This document shows positions 35,901-45,310 of a stretch of 64,000 nt of DNA, in pieces (position 1 is the stretch's first letter; each line of letters begins with the position of its first letter). Made by a program: the position numbers and the translations under genes. The stretch is from Azolla caroliniana. Its lineage: Eukaryota; Polypodiophyta. The stretch lies in NCBI GenBank assembly GCA_043228905.1, contig JBHGNT010000006.1, positions 6,076,001 through 6,140,000 on the forward strand, written 5' to 3'. Below the pieces are notes generated by a model that was given only the letters and a program-made list of their open reading frames with translations, had not been told where the DNA came from and ran no database searches.

Positions 35901-37005
35901 GCTCGGGTACATGTCGGACATTGTGGAGTACAAGTGTAGAGCCACCTGCAAGGTTGAGCTCTACTGTGCCGATTCCGATGATGTCACAGTGTTGTGAGTT
36001 GCCGACTCGAACTGAGTCGGAGTGACGGATCGTATATTGCCGAAATTGGGATCGATGAGGAGTCACGTGAAATGACGCGCCCGAATCTAAGAGCCATGTG
36101 CTCGACTCTTCAGTCGTGAGTAGGACTTCTGATCCGACTGGATTTTCGATTGATAGTATATTCGGGTCGTCTGGTAGTACATCAGCTGAGAAGCTGACGT
36201 AATTGATCTCCTCATGCCGGCCACTCTTCTTGTTGTTCTTGTTCTTGAGTGCGTGGCAGTCGGCTTTGATGTGTCCGGGTTTCTTGCAATAGTTGCAGAT
36301 TCGGTTATCCCGTGACTGGCTCCGTCTTCGCTGATTGTTCGGCGGCCGTGAGGAATCTCTTCCTCGTATGTTCGATCGGTCTGTCGAACCTTGTACTACA
36401 TAAGCGTCGTCTGTTGAGTCTTTGGCGAAAGACTTTCTCCGAGCTGCTTCGGTCAGGATTGCGCTCGTGACTTCGGAGTATTTGACAACCGTGGTTGACG
36501 CGTTGCACACGGTTGTGACGAAAGTTTCCCATGATGAGGGAAGGCTACTCATGAGTATCATTGCTCTGAGTTCATCCTCAATTGCCATCCCCTGAGATGA
36601 GATTTGGGAGCTTATGCTTTCGTACTCATTAAGGTGTGCTTGAACCGAATCGGATTCTTTCATCCGCAAGTTGTAGAGGCGCCGGATCAGAAACATCTTC
36701 GTTGCGGCAACCTTCTTTTCGTAAGTGTCCGACAGTGTTTTCCACAGTTCGAATGCTGTCGTACACGATTGCACCGTAAAATATACCGATTCCGATAGGT
36801 GCATCCGAATCGTGGCGCGGACGATTCTGTCCAGCTTCTGCCACTCAATTGGTTTGTATCCTTCTGGAGGTTCTTCATTTTCGATGGGATCGATTTGCCC
36901 CTTGACTATGAGATAGTCCTGCATTTGCTCCTTCCAGAAGTTGAAGTTCGATCCATCGAACTTTCGTAGACTCATTTCTGACGAGCCGGATGTTGATGCC
37001 ATCAA
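32989..37005 (-). CDS. Copia element 1 gag-pol polyprotein, intact, 1338 aa
   Basis: One frame without stops carries the copia order. Gag is at about 10-200 (LRKFDGSNFNFWKEQM, MILMSSLPSSWETF). The CCHC knuckle CNYCKKPGHIKADC is at about 237-250. The protease is at about 303 (WLLDSGASFHVT). The GAG-pre-integrase region is LWHRRLGHLSKAGI. The integrase has LVHSDVCGPM, FRTDNGGEF and EQNGIAERMNRTI. The reverse transcriptase, at about 850-1095, has WVYRLKETSD, KARLVAKGFRQEYGVDF and IYVDDMLISG. The RNase H, at about 1190-1320, has GYTDSDFTGC, TTTSTTEAEYVAAS and KHIDVRYHFVRD. All catalytic motifs I can check are present. About 690 bp of leader separates it from the 5' LTR. Integrase before RT identifies the Ty1-copia group. 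Gag and pol are in one frame, so release depends on the protease. Confidence 0.96.
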   Translation of the reverse strand: MMASTSGSSEMSLRKFDGSNFNFWKEQMQDYLIVKGQIDPIENEEPPEGYKPIEWQKLDRIVRATIRMHLSESVYFTVQSCTTAFELWKTLSDTYEKKVAATKMFLIRRLYNLRMKESDSVQAHLNEYESISSQISSQGMAIEDELRAMILMSSLPSSWETFVTTVCNASTTVVKYSEVTSAILTEAARRKSFAKDSTDDAYVVQGSTDRSNIRGRDSSRPPNNQRRRSQSRDNRICNYCKKPGHIKADCHALKNKNNKKSGRHEEINYVSFSADVLPDDPNILSIENPVGSEVLLTTEESSTWLLDSGASFHVTPHRSQFRQYTIRHSDSVRVGNSQHCDIIGIGTVELNLAGGSTLVLHNVRHVPELSRPLISVGQLDEDDIRAGFSSGGWTLHRGNLLLARGPKIHSLYPLHVTLREGNLFLVDIPVSSLWHRRLGHLSKAGITHLSRAGYIPKLSFSDHQFCEHCQYGKQAAASHPTSAPRDTRPLDLVHSDVCGPMPHQSLGGASYFVSFIDDSTRKVWAYPIRTKDRVFSIFSDWLAMVENQTDRKLKCFRTDNGGEFKSEEFVKFCRQRGIRREFTAPHSPEQNGIAERMNRTIQERIVSMLQHSGLSDGFWAEALLTAVHIINMSPSRPLGLQIPQELWIGSRPNYDKLRIFGCEAYALIPKDDRRKLAPRSRKCIFLGYGSDGEMGYRLWDPERRQIVRSSDVVFNESAMNPSVEKPIEVRRVTFSDVPTLQEGPALNTRSASRVAEPYTTDSDNSDSAQPNDSLSDHPTSIPDATSPIIPRRSERLSQPPERYSPGIFFTDAGEPTSYEEASTSVDSATWHLAMESEMHSIRANKTWDLVELPKNRRALPCKWVYRLKETSDSTTPKYKARLVAKGFRQEYGVDFDEIFSPVVKMTTLRFLLGVVAADNLELIQLDVKTAFLHGDLEEEIYMEQPKGFVATGQEHLVCRLRKSLYGLKQAPRQWYKKFDDFIQSIGFSKSDEDHCLFTNTAQDGSPIFLIIYVDDMLISGRHAGELADLIRQLRLKFAMKDLGPARHILGMKISRHRDKRHLFLSQTDYIRRVLERFNMQSAKSASTPLPMNLRLSQRDCPTSGPEGEDMKSVPYAPAVGSLMYLMVATRPDISHAVGVVSRFMHNPGRSHWNAVKHVFRYLAGTKDHGILFGPNRTSGVVGYTDSDFTGCIDSRKSTTGYCFKFGNGAISWKSKLQECTTTSTTEAEYVAASDAAKEALWLGRLAHTFRQVDHDSAPVVYSDSQGVVALSKNPVHHNASKHIDVRYHFVRDCVISGKIGLKKISTTDNVADGMTKCLSADRFRSLRHQMGVTTNQSG

Positions 37006-37680
37006 ATTTGGTTTCGGTTAACGAAGCTCGGTTCGGAGTTGACTACGAACCTTGTTGGAGTGCAGCCGGTTGGCTCACCCGATATCGTTCTAGTTGGATT
37101 TGAACCCGAGTCGGTTCGGCTTCGGATATATGTATTGTTGAACTTGCTCGAATTGACTCCGGTAACTTGAGGGACAGAACCGACTGGTCTTCCCGAATGT
37201 TGCCGAGTCGGAGTGAGCCCGGTTCGCTTCGGATATATATGCCGAATACCGATTATTGAAACCGATTATCTGGACCGATTCTGCTTCGGTTGACTGCAGC
37301 AACGAGAGAGACGGATCCAACTGATCCTCCCGAATGTCGATCAGCCAGATGAAGCACGAATTTGGGTTGTTGTCTTGAGACCGATCTGCACCGAGTGGTT
37401 ACAATGAGCGGCGAGCAGCGTTTGATGACCTCTTCGGATGCCGTTTAACCGAATGGAGCACGATCGTGTCAATGTTGCACAAGGGGATTTCACCTCGAGC
37501 GGTTACGATCACAAGGGACAGAGTACAACCTGCTGGCTTACTCCAAGCGAAGATGATCTAACGCGATGAGATGCAAGCCTCGTTTCTCTTCTTCTTCTCT
37601 CTTCTTCGAATGACGCAGGAAACCGAATGCTGTGCAGGCTGAGACGACGGCCGACAGCGGATTGAAGGACCGACTACTGT

Positions 37681-37696
37681 GCAGGCTCTGATACCA
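37681..37696 (-). promoter_or_regulatory. Primer-binding site of copia element 1
   Basis: The minus strand reads TGGTATCAGAGCCTGC, 2 bases inside the 5' LTR. TGGTATCAGAGC is the plant initiator-methionine tRNA primer site common in copia elements. Confidence 0.92.
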
Positions 37697-37698
37697 GA

Positions 37699-37783
37699 TG
37701 TTGGAGACGAGGTCGTCTATGCGGAAGATTAAGAAGCATTCGATTGTTTCTCTGTACCTGCGTATGACAGTTTCTAGGTCGTT

Positions 37784-37838
<55 letters not shown>

Positions 37839-38004
37839 AAAGACTTTCTATTCCACAAAGCAATAATACAACACCCAACCTTACAAAAAGGTTACAAGGT
37901 CACTATATATAGTGACCGACTTAGGGCAACTACCCTTTATGCTAATTACACAAATGGCCCAAAGGGATAGTGTGAATACGTCCATTATACACATGTATTC
38001 GACA
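37699..38004 (-). repeat. 5' LTR of copia element 1
   Basis: It has the same ends as its partner and a shorter (GA)n run at about 37790-37834. In the element's own direction it should carry the promoter. A 'ctatatatag' box at about 37902-37911 could be a TATA element. Confidence 0.95.
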
Positions 38005-39136
38005 GGGAGGGTGGTCAATGAGACAGAAACAGCCAGCGTGGGGCTGGTAGTTCCACCTCGGGCCACTTCCTCCTTGTGTCACCATAGGCATGTTCCGCCA
38101 TTTCTGCCAAAAGCGCAAACGAGCAGTGACCACGTCATTGGAATGGCTGCAAGCCTCATCCAATTGCCCTCATAGGCAGTTGATAAGCACAAACCATATG
38201 TCCATGATCACTTCCTCCAAGGGCCGCATCAAATCCTGAAAGACCTTTAGGCAACACGCTTTCCATACATACCACAAGGTGAAGCCTGCGATCAGCATCC
38301 AGATGTCCAGGAACCTAGGGGATGGGGACTGCAAGCCTCTCTCAAATTGAATCTTGGTGATTTTGCCTCTCATGCATACGTAGCACCAACTATCCGCATT
38401 GAAGGCGTCTATCCACCTATCAACGGAGTGATCAATCCATGCCGCAACACTCCACGATGTTGTTCCTTCCACTTCACATGCCACAAGGAGGCGAGTCACT
38501 CTGTCCCATACCTTTTGAGCTTGAGGGCAATCCCACAGACAATGCCTCAGAGTCTCAATAGGTGAATGGCAAAGTGGGCAGCCTAACGGGCCGCCACATT
38601 TACCTAACCATTCGCCAACGGGAACCACATTATAATTTATGACCGATTTGCTAGGTCAAATTTTTTTTATCTTTTCCGGCATGTGGAGACGCCAGAGACC
38701 CTTCCAAAAGGTAATGAGCACCTCATCAGGGATGCCCAATGTATGCCAACCATTGCGTAAGGGGCCGTCTAGTTGCAGTTGAAAAGTTCGGCCTAGTTTA
38801 GTGTTGTACTCGAAGAAATGGCGAAATCTGCCATCATGTTTCCACCTGAAATCCCTTGGGTCCCATTCTAGTTCGGCGAGGAGACGACCACCATATACCC
38901 ATAACTTCCAATGGGGTTCTAGCTTAGCAACATCCAGGTCTGTCTTCCAGATGTTATCAACCTGCGTCACCACGCGGATTGGGTGCCAAGAGCCCCTACT
39001 CTGACTCTCCCCGAAAATTGTATCTCTTCTCGATCCGCTCACGCCCTTCAGCAACTTAACCCTTCCAGCCTCATCAAAGAGACCAAACCAAGCATCTTCT
39101 CTCACCTCCCCCTATCAACTGCCTCAGCTATCAATC
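38005..39136 (-). pseudogene. LINE ORF2 C-terminal part (zf-RVT region), copy B
   Basis: From 39105 leftwards it reads MREDAWFGLFDEAGRV, then LRNGWHTLGIPDEVLITFWK, GLWRLHMPEKIKKI, and after one frameshift MVPVGEWLGKCGG, CPLCHSPIETLRHCLWDC (zf-RVT), and WYVWKACCLKVFQDLM. The tail (38163-37942) ends in GSGPRWNYQPHAGC near the copia boundary. The order matches copy A but the sequence is a different subfamily. No reverse transcriptase palm remains, because the insertion is 5'-truncated. Confidence 0.85.
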
Positions 39137-39615
39137 TGTAAGAGTTTGTTTTAAGTAACAACAATAATGTATTATATTTTCGTCTCCACCTTAATGAAAT
39201 ATGAATTTATAGTGGGAAAATATATCCTTCATTATTAGTTGAATAAGCAAATAGTTATAGAAGGTATATGATCATGTATGTTGGTCAATTATTCCCCAAC
39301 TCATGTATCTATTAGTTTTGGTGCAAGGATGCATGCCCCACTTTCATATTGAGGTGTGGTGTGGTGTTTCATGTAATGTAGAATGCTAAAGTGAACAAAA
39401 CATGATATCTTTGGCACAATCAACTTGGCAAGGATGCGTGTTGAGGTCGTTATTGTTTGCAATCGCCACTCACTTTATTCTTGTTACAATACATAATTTG
39501 GCAATGTCTAGGGAATTTGTTGGATTTGCTTTCTTGTGAGAGGATACCTGATTACTCAACCATTGATGAATGAGTTTTTTATGTTCTTGAAAGCTTTAAC
39601 CAACATAATATATAC

Positions 39616-40001
39616 AATAGAAGCAACTTTCCAATTAGTTAGGAGAGATTATTACAGAAAGACTATACAAGATGGATTATACATAAAGCGAGGAATCACC
39701 CTCCGACCAAGTTCAAGAATATGAGACTATGTACATATCCTTTCAAACTGACTACTTAATGTAAGTAGGTACCTATAGCTATAAACTCGTGCCCTTCATC
39801 ACCAGCCCATACGAGTTGGATCCCGCATCCGTCCAACTATCAACCAAGAGATTGATCAAAGTCGGTGTGCTCCATGATGTTGTTCCTTCCACGTCGCAAG
39901 CAACTAAGAGGCGAGTCACCCTGTCCCATACCCTCTGAGCTTGAGAGGGCAATCCCATAATTAGTGTCTCAGAGTCTCAATAGGTGAAGAACAAAGTGGG
40001 C
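39616..40001 (-). mobile_element. Short LINE fragment copy C, internally deleted
   Basis: The left half (39616-39800) matches the 3' UTR of copy B (32268-32440), sharing 'gttagga-agattattaca' and 'gactacttaatgtaag'. The right half (39830-40000) matches the zf-RVT part of copy B (about 38395-38582), including 'tgttgttccttccac' and 'agagtctcaataggtgaa'. About 0.4 kb between them is missing. The flanks aaagctttaaccaa (39589-39604) and aaagctctaaccaa (40002-40015) look like a target duplication with one change. Confidence 0.75.
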
Positions 40002-40412
40002 AAAGCTCTAACCAATATTATAAATAAAGCCTTGGAAGTATTGAATGTCCTTCTCTCATGGTCAATGTTGAACATATGGATAGTAAGCCCATTTTATAAT
40101 GTTGCATTGCAAAAACCTATTTTGATTTATCTTAGTGCCTTCATATATAACATCCTATTTGGGTTTCGTTATATGTTTAAACTAATGAATAGATGATTCC
40201 AAATTGAAAGAACTACTCGTTGTGCTTGGGCTTTTGTTTGTTGAAGGTATTCATTTTTACTAAACAAAAATGACATTAACGATGATGCGCCATGTTTATG
40301 TCGTATATACTATATCAAGAGAACTAAGAAATGTTCTTGGGTTTTGTTCAATTCAATTGTTTTTTCTTTTTTAACATGCATGTTATAAACAAAAGAAAGC
40401 ACTTCCATGATA

Positions 40413-40480
40413 GGTGTTATAATTAGCTATGTTCATGATTGGTGTTATAATTAGTTGTGTTCATGATTGGTGTTATAATT
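40413..40480. repeat. 28 bp minisatellite, left part
   Basis: Copies of 'ggtgttataattag(c/t)t(a/g)tgttcatgatt' start at 40413, 40441 and 40469. The array is interrupted by copia element 2 and resumes at 46020-46066, where another copy starts at 46041. Confidence 0.85.
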
Positions 40481-40483
40481 TCT

Positions 40484-41196
40484 TGTTGTTCGACAGTGCT
40501 CGGCCACAACCGAGGAACAGGATCGATTTACAGAAAACGGGAAATACAACAATGCACGAAAACAATAGAAAGAAAGGTACGCAGGATGTTTTACGTGGAA
40601 AACCCTAAATGGGAAAAACCACGGGAGTCCTCAAACTCCAACTATCACTATGAACAGAGATGGACAATGGTGAAGCTTCAAGGCAACAACCTTGAGCTCA
40701 CTGTCTTCGCCACAGGCGGCGGTAATACACAGAGGCAACGACCTCCTCGTTTCTCTCTCTCTCTCTCTCTCTCTCTCGGCTGCTATCACTTCGCTCCCTC
40801 TAAGTGAAGACAGAAAATGAGCAGCAACAAAACTGTTTGCCCTAAGTCATATTTATACACATATGACTTTCGGGCTATTTACAAATATAGCCTCAAGGGC
40901 CCGTGGCAAACATATTCACAAATATGTCCCCGCATCCGGATCTCTCTCCGGGTACATTCATCATCCGGCTCCGTAGCCGGGGTCTTCGTCATCCGGCTCT
41001 GTAACCGGGGTCTTCGTCATCCGGCTCCGTAACCGGGGTCTTCGTCATCCGGCTCCGTAACCGGGGTCTTCATCATCCGGCTCCATAACCGGGGTCTTCA
41101 TCATCCGGCTCCGTAACCGGGGTCTTCATCATCCGGCTCCGTAACCGGGGTCTTCGTCATCCGGACATCCCATCCGGAGGGACCGAAATCCCAACA
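40484..41196 (-). repeat. 3' LTR of copia element 2, with internal 28 bp tandem repeats
   Basis: It begins TGTTGTTCGACAG and ends TCCCAACA on the + strand. It holds a (CT)n tract at about 40754-40780 and seven 28 bp units (40962-41157), each built on 'catccggctccgtaaccg'. Three of the units differ from the partner LTR by G to A changes, all at CpG. Confidence 0.95.
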
Positions 41197-41210
41197 AACT
41201 CCCCCTTCAC
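41197..41210 (-). promoter_or_regulatory. Polypurine tract of copia element 2, overlapping the stop codon
   Basis: The minus strand reads GTGAAGGGGGAGTT directly before the 3' LTR. The gag-pol TGA stop (41209-41207) lies inside it. Confidence 0.88.
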
Positions 41211-44200
41211 TTCGGCATGGGATGTCTCTCCAATCCGATCCTCTTCCGGCATGCTTCCAGCTTGTCGGGTGTGAGCACTTTGGTCAGCATATCTGAGCCG
41301 TTCTCGTCCGTGTGGATCTTCGTCAGCACGAACTCCTGGTCTTCTATCCTTTCCCGGATCCAGTGATATCTTCGCTGGATGTGCTTCGTCCGGGAGTGAT
41401 AGGCCGCGTTCTTCGCAAGGTGGATGGCACTCTGACTATCGCAGTAGAGTCGGTACTCCTCCTGTCGGATACCGAGCTCTCTAATGAAGTCCTTCATCCA
41501 TATTATTTCCTTGCCGGCTTCAACAGCCGCCATGTACTCCGCCTCCGTGGTTGACAACGCAACCGTCTTCTGCAGCCTCGACTGCCAGGAAACAGCTCCC
41601 CCTGCATACGTCATCACATACCCTGATGTGGACCGGCTGGTATCTGCATCAGCCGACATATCCGAATCGGTGAAGCCGTCGAGTTCGGGCTTACCGGATC
41701 CGAATCGGAGGCACACGTTTGCCGTGCCCTTCAGGTATCGGAGTATCCACTTGGCCGCGTTCCAATGCTCTTTGCCGGGATTGCTCATGTACCGGCTCAC
41801 CACTCCGACTGCATATCCTATGTCCGGTCGGGTACACACCATTGCGTACATCAAGCTCCCGACGGCAGAGGCATATGGTACTTTCATCATGTCCTCCTTC
41901 TCAGCCTTTGTCTTGGGGCTTTGCTTGCTGGACAGCTTGCAGTTTGTCGGGAGTGTTGACCCGACTGGTCTTGCTTCCGACATGTTGAACCGGTGAAGCA
42001 CCTTTGTCACGTACTTCTCCTGTGACAGCCACAACTGCTTCTTCTTCCGGTCTCGGATGATGTGCATCCCTAGTATTTGCCTCGCCGGACCCAGGTCCTT
42101 CATTGAGAAGGTTCGGTGAAGTGCTTTCTTCAGCATCCGTATCTTGCCCTGGTCCCGTCCGACGATCAACATGTCGTCCACGTACAGGAGGAGTATTAGA
42201 GAGTCTCCCCCTTCGAACTTCTTCACAAACACGCAGTGATCGGACTGCGTTTTGTGGTACCCTTCGTCGGTCATGAAAGAGTCGAACTTCCGGTACCATT
42301 GCCGGGGAGCCTGCTTTAGTCCGTAAAGGCTCTTCTTCAACCGGCATACCAGGTGCTCCTTCCCTTTCTTCTCGAATCCTTCCGGTTGCCGCATGTAGAT
42401 CTCTTCTTCGAGGTCACCGTGAAGGAATGCCGTCTTCACGTCCATCTGTTCTACCTCGAGGTCCATGCTTGCCGCTATGCTCAGCACCGTCCGGATGGAG
42501 GTCATCTTCACTACCGGGGCAAATATCTCGTCGAAGTCGACGCCCTTCTTCTGCTGGAACCCCTTCACTACGATCCTGGCTTTGTATCTCGGGGGGTTTC
42601 CGGCATCTCCAGGCTTCAGCTTGAACACCCACTTGTTTCGAAGTGCCCGCTTACCTTTTGGCAACTCCACAAGTTCATATGTGTGGTTCTCATGCAGGGA
42701 ATCCATCTCCTCCTGCATGGCACTTAACCACCTGCGGCTATGGTTGTCAAGCTTTGCTTCTTCAAAGCTCTCCGGCTCCCCCTCGTCGGTTAGCAGCACG
42801 TGCTCTGGTTCCGGAAATCTCCGGGGGGCCCTTCTCTCCCTTAGAGGATATCTCCGTTCCGGAGCTTCGGTAACCGGTTCTTCCGATTCTCCTTCATCCG
42901 AATCCATTTCGGGATCGGGGCCGGTTCCGGTATCATTTTCATCTTCTTCGGCCGGTTCTGTTTCTTCACCGTCTTCGGCCGGATCCTCGAGTGCTAACCG
43001 GTCCCTTGCCGGTCGGGACTGCTCCTCGTAGAGTTGATCCTCACCGGTCGACTTGGAGCTCTTCATCTTCTTCTCCGACTCCAAGTCGGCGAGTGTCTTG
43101 TCCTCCATGAAGATGATGTCTCGACTCCTGAATATCTTCTTGTCGACCGGGTCCCATACTCGGTAGCCACACTCGTCGTCGCCGTAACCGAGGAATATGC
43201 ATGGCCGGGTCTTTGGATCTAGCTTTCCTCTCCGGTCCTTTGCCACATGCACGTAAGCGAGACACCCGAACACCTTCAGATGCCGGTAGGACACTTCCTT
43301 ACCGGTCCACACTTTCTGCGGCGTGTCTCCGTCCAAAGGTACTGAGGGCGATCTGTTTATCACGTATGTCGCCGTCGACATTGCCTCAGCCCAAAACCCC
43401 TTGGGTAATTTTGCATGCGCCAGCATACTCCGGACCCTCTCCATTATGGTCCGGTTCATCCTCTCGGCCAGCCCGTTCAGTTCCGGCGTCTTCGGCACAG
43501 TAAACTCGAGTCGGATTCCCTTCGAGCGACAGTACTCCTGGAACTGCCCCCGGTATTCCCCTCCGTTATCCGCTCGTATCGCTTTCAGCTTCTTGCCGGA
43601 TTCCCTTTCCACTCTCGCGTGGAGTTCTTTGAAGACGCCCAACACTTGATCTTTTGACTTCAACGGTGCCGTCCACAGCTTCCGGCTGTGGTCATCAATG
43701 AATGTCACGAAGTACTGGGCTCCGCCATGTGACTTCGTTTCTACTTGACACACGTCAGTGTGCACCAGCTCCAATGGTGCACTACGTCTCGTCGGTGGCC
43801 TTGAGTGGAAGGAGGTCCGGTTTTGCTTACCGGCCAGGCAGTCGGTGCACTTCTCCAGGTGCACATGCTTCACTGGAATAAGGTTGTCTTCTGCAAGCCT
43901 CTTCATCCCCTTCTCACTCATGTGGCACAGTCTCTTGTGCCACAGCTCACCGGCAGTGTCGGCTACCACGTTCAGCTCCTCCGGACATAGCCGGGAATTC
44001 ATCAGGTACAGTGTGTTGACCTTCCGGGCCCGAGCCACTATCAGGCTCCCCTTGCTGAACTTCATTTCGCCGTTCCGGATGCTACCTGTGTAGCCTTCAT
44101 CGTCTAGCCTCCCGGCCGAAATCAGGTTCAATCGAACCTCCGGAACGTGTCGGACATCCTTCAGCAGCATTTTGCATCCGGTTGATGTCATCAGCCACAC

Positions 44201-45280
44201 GTCTCCTATGCCGGCAATCCGGCACGTACCTTCATTTCCCATCCGGACACAGCCATGCTCACCGGCTGTGTAGGATGAGAAGTATCTTCTCTCCGGGGTC
44301 AGGTGGAACGATGCTCCGGAATCGACCACCCAGGTCGTCTCATCGCCGGCAACGTTTAGTTCGCCTTCTTCGGTGATGAGCATGATTTCTTCCTCACTTG
44401 CCGCGAGTGCCGTTGTTCCTTTCCGGTCCTGCCCTCGCCGATCCGAACCTCTCCGGTCCGTGGCTCCCCGGTATGCACCGTTTCTCTCCGGTGACTTCTT
44501 CGAATCGGTGTCGACGGCTCCGTTGTCCTTTCGGTAATGCCGACAATTCTTCCGGAAGTGCCCCGGCTTCCCACAGTGGAAGCATGTGGGTCTTCCTCTT
44601 GACTGCGACCGGGTCCCCGACTTCTCCCGTCTTTGCGGACTCCGGTTCCATTGTCTTCCCCGTTCCGATTCGGTAAGCAGCGCCTTCGAGTCGGAGGCCG
44701 GTTCTTTATCTCTTCGACGCGCTTCTTCGTTCAAAATACTTGTCTTTACCGTTTGTAGGGACAAGTTATCTTCGGTGCAGGAGGTGCTGAGGGTCACCAC
44801 CAAGTTCTCCCAGCTTTCCGGCAATGTACACATCAGGATGATGGCTTGCATTGCATCCTCCAACGGGAACTTGATCGCCGCAAGCTGGTTCACGAATCCC
44901 ATGAACGTGCTTACGTGTTCCACCATACTCTCGCCATCCCGGTACTTGAGGTTCACTATCTTCCTCATCAGGGAGGTCCGGTTCAACGCATTCTTCCTCT
45001 CGTAGAGGCCCGACAGCTTCCGCCACATCTCATATGCGTTGGTGTCGTTCGCCACATGTTGTAGAACGCTCACGTCGACGTATTGCCGAATGGTTGCAAC
45101 GGCTTTCCGGTTCAGAAGCCTCCATTCCGTCTCAAGTACCCCCTTGGGTATTTCCGACCTGTCGATCGGTTCATACAGATCCCGAACAATGAGCAGGTCC
45201 TCCATCTTTATCTTCCAGTCGGCGTAGTTCTGCGCATTCAGCACCATCATCCCCGGCTGCCCGCTGCCGCCGCCTTCCAT
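41207..45280 (-). CDS. Copia element 2 gag-pol polyprotein, intact, about 1357 aa
   Basis: The frame is open upstream to 45379, but those codons cover the primer-binding site and LTR. The ATG at 45280 (MEGGGSGQPGMMV) is therefore the likely start. Gag includes VLNAQNYADWKIKMEDLLI and the CCHC knuckle CFHCGKPGHFRKNC. The protease has TTWVVDSGASFHLT. The pre-integrase region is LWHKRLCHMSEKGM. The integrase has LVHTDVCQVE, IRADNGGEY and LNGLAERMNRTI. The reverse transcriptase has NKWVFKLKPGD, KARIVVKGFQQKKGVDF and LLYVDDMLIVG. The RNase H has GFTDSDMSADAD, VALSTTEAEYMAAVEAG and RTKHIQRRYHWIRE. An acidic E/D-rich linker lies between integrase and RT (EDPAEDGEETEPAEEDEND). It is a different copia lineage from element 1, with GC-richer coding sequence than the surrounding DNA. 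Confidence 0.95.
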   Translation of the reverse strand: MEGGGSGQPGMMVLNAQNYADWKIKMEDLLIVRDLYEPIDRSEIPKGVLETEWRLLNRKAVATIRQYVDVSVLQHVANDTNAYEMWRKLSGLYERKNALNRTSLMRKIVNLKYRDGESMVEHVSTFMGFVNQLAAIKFPLEDAMQAIILMCTLPESWENLVVTLSTSCTEDNLSLQTVKTSILNEEARRRDKEPASDSKALLTESERGRQWNRSPQRREKSGTRSQSRGRPTCFHCGKPGHFRKNCRHYRKDNGAVDTDSKKSPERNGAYRGATDRRGSDRRGQDRKGTTALAASEEEIMLITEEGELNVAGDETTWVVDSGASFHLTPERRYFSSYTAGEHGCVRMGNEGTCRIAGIGDVWLMTSTGCKMLLKDVRHVPEVRLNLISAGRLDDEGYTGSIRNGEMKFSKGSLIVARARKVNTLYLMNSRLCPEELNVVADTAGELWHKRLCHMSEKGMKRLAEDNLIPVKHVHLEKCTDCLAGKQNRTSFHSRPPTRRSAPLELVHTDVCQVETKSHGGAQYFVTFIDDHSRKLWTAPLKSKDQVLGVFKELHARVERESGKKLKAIRADNGGEYRGQFQEYCRSKGIRLEFTVPKTPELNGLAERMNRTIMERVRSMLAHAKLPKGFWAEAMSTATYVINRSPSVPLDGDTPQKVWTGKEVSYRHLKVFGCLAYVHVAKDRRGKLDPKTRPCIFLGYGDDECGYRVWDPVDKKIFRSRDIIFMEDKTLADLESEKKMKSSKSTGEDQLYEEQSRPARDRLALEDPAEDGEETEPAEEDENDTGTGPDPEMDSDEGESEEPVTEAPERRYPLRERRAPRRFPEPEHVLLTDEGEPESFEEAKLDNHSRRWLSAMQEEMDSLHENHTYELVELPKGKRALRNKWVFKLKPGDAGNPPRYKARIVVKGFQQKKGVDFDEIFAPVVKMTSIRTVLSIAASMDLEVEQMDVKTAFLHGDLEEEIYMRQPEGFEKKGKEHLVCRLKKSLYGLKQAPRQWYRKFDSFMTDEGYHKTQSDHCVFVKKFEGGDSLILLLYVDDMLIVGRDQGKIRMLKKALHRTFSMKDLGPARQILGMHIIRDRKKKQLWLSQEKYVTKVLHRFNMSEARPVGSTLPTNCKLSSKQSPKTKAEKEDMMKVPYASAVGSLMYAMVCTRPDIGYAVGVVSRYMSNPGKEHWNAAKWILRYLKGTANVCLRFGSGKPELDGFTDSDMSADADTSRSTSGYVMTYAGGAVSWQSRLQKTVALSTTEAEYMAAVEAGKEIIWMKDFIRELGIRQEEYRLYCDSQSAIHLAKNAAYHSRTKHIQRRYHWIRERIEDQEFVLTKIHTDENGSDMLTKVLTPDKLEACRKRIGLERHPMPK

Positions 45281-45290
45281 TTTCTGTTTT

Positions 45291-45308
45291 ACCGTTGCTC
45301 TGATACCA
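45291..45308 (-). promoter_or_regulatory. Primer-binding site of copia element 2
   Basis: The minus strand reads TGGTATCAGAGCAACGGT, starting 2 bases from the 5' LTR. It is complementary to the initiator-methionine tRNA 3' end. Confidence 0.93.
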
Positions 45309-45310
45309 CT

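Larger units (their letters stand above)
32472..38004 (-). mobile_element. Young Ty1-copia LTR retrotransposon 1, complete
   Basis: This is a 5533 bp element with an exact 5 bp target duplication GGGAG (32467-32471 and 38005-38009). Its LTRs are 324 bp (32472-32795) and 306 bp (37699-38004), with TG...CA ends. I see differences only in the GA microsatellite and the adjacent CA. A primer-binding site lies at 37681-37696, a polypurine tract at 32796-32810, and one open gag-pol frame. It sits inside LINE copy B, so it is younger than that LINE. Confidence 0.97.
32256..39136 (-). mobile_element. 5'-truncated LINE copy B, split by a copia element
   Basis: The minus-strand 3' end is at the T run from 32251, and the 5' truncation point is at 39136. 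The flanks share tgtaagagtttgtttt (32240-32255 and 39137-39152), a 15-16 bp target duplication of the kind made by target-primed reverse transcription. The left part (32256-32471) is 3' UTR and the right part (38005-39136) is ORF2. The copia insertion 32472-38004 and its 5 bp duplication lie between them. Without these, the LINE insert is about 1.34 kb. Confidence 0.9.

Noticed and set aside
42465-43031. Long + strand frames opposite the copia gag-pol genes
   Set aside because: They are shadow frames of GC-rich coding sequence with no domain of their own.
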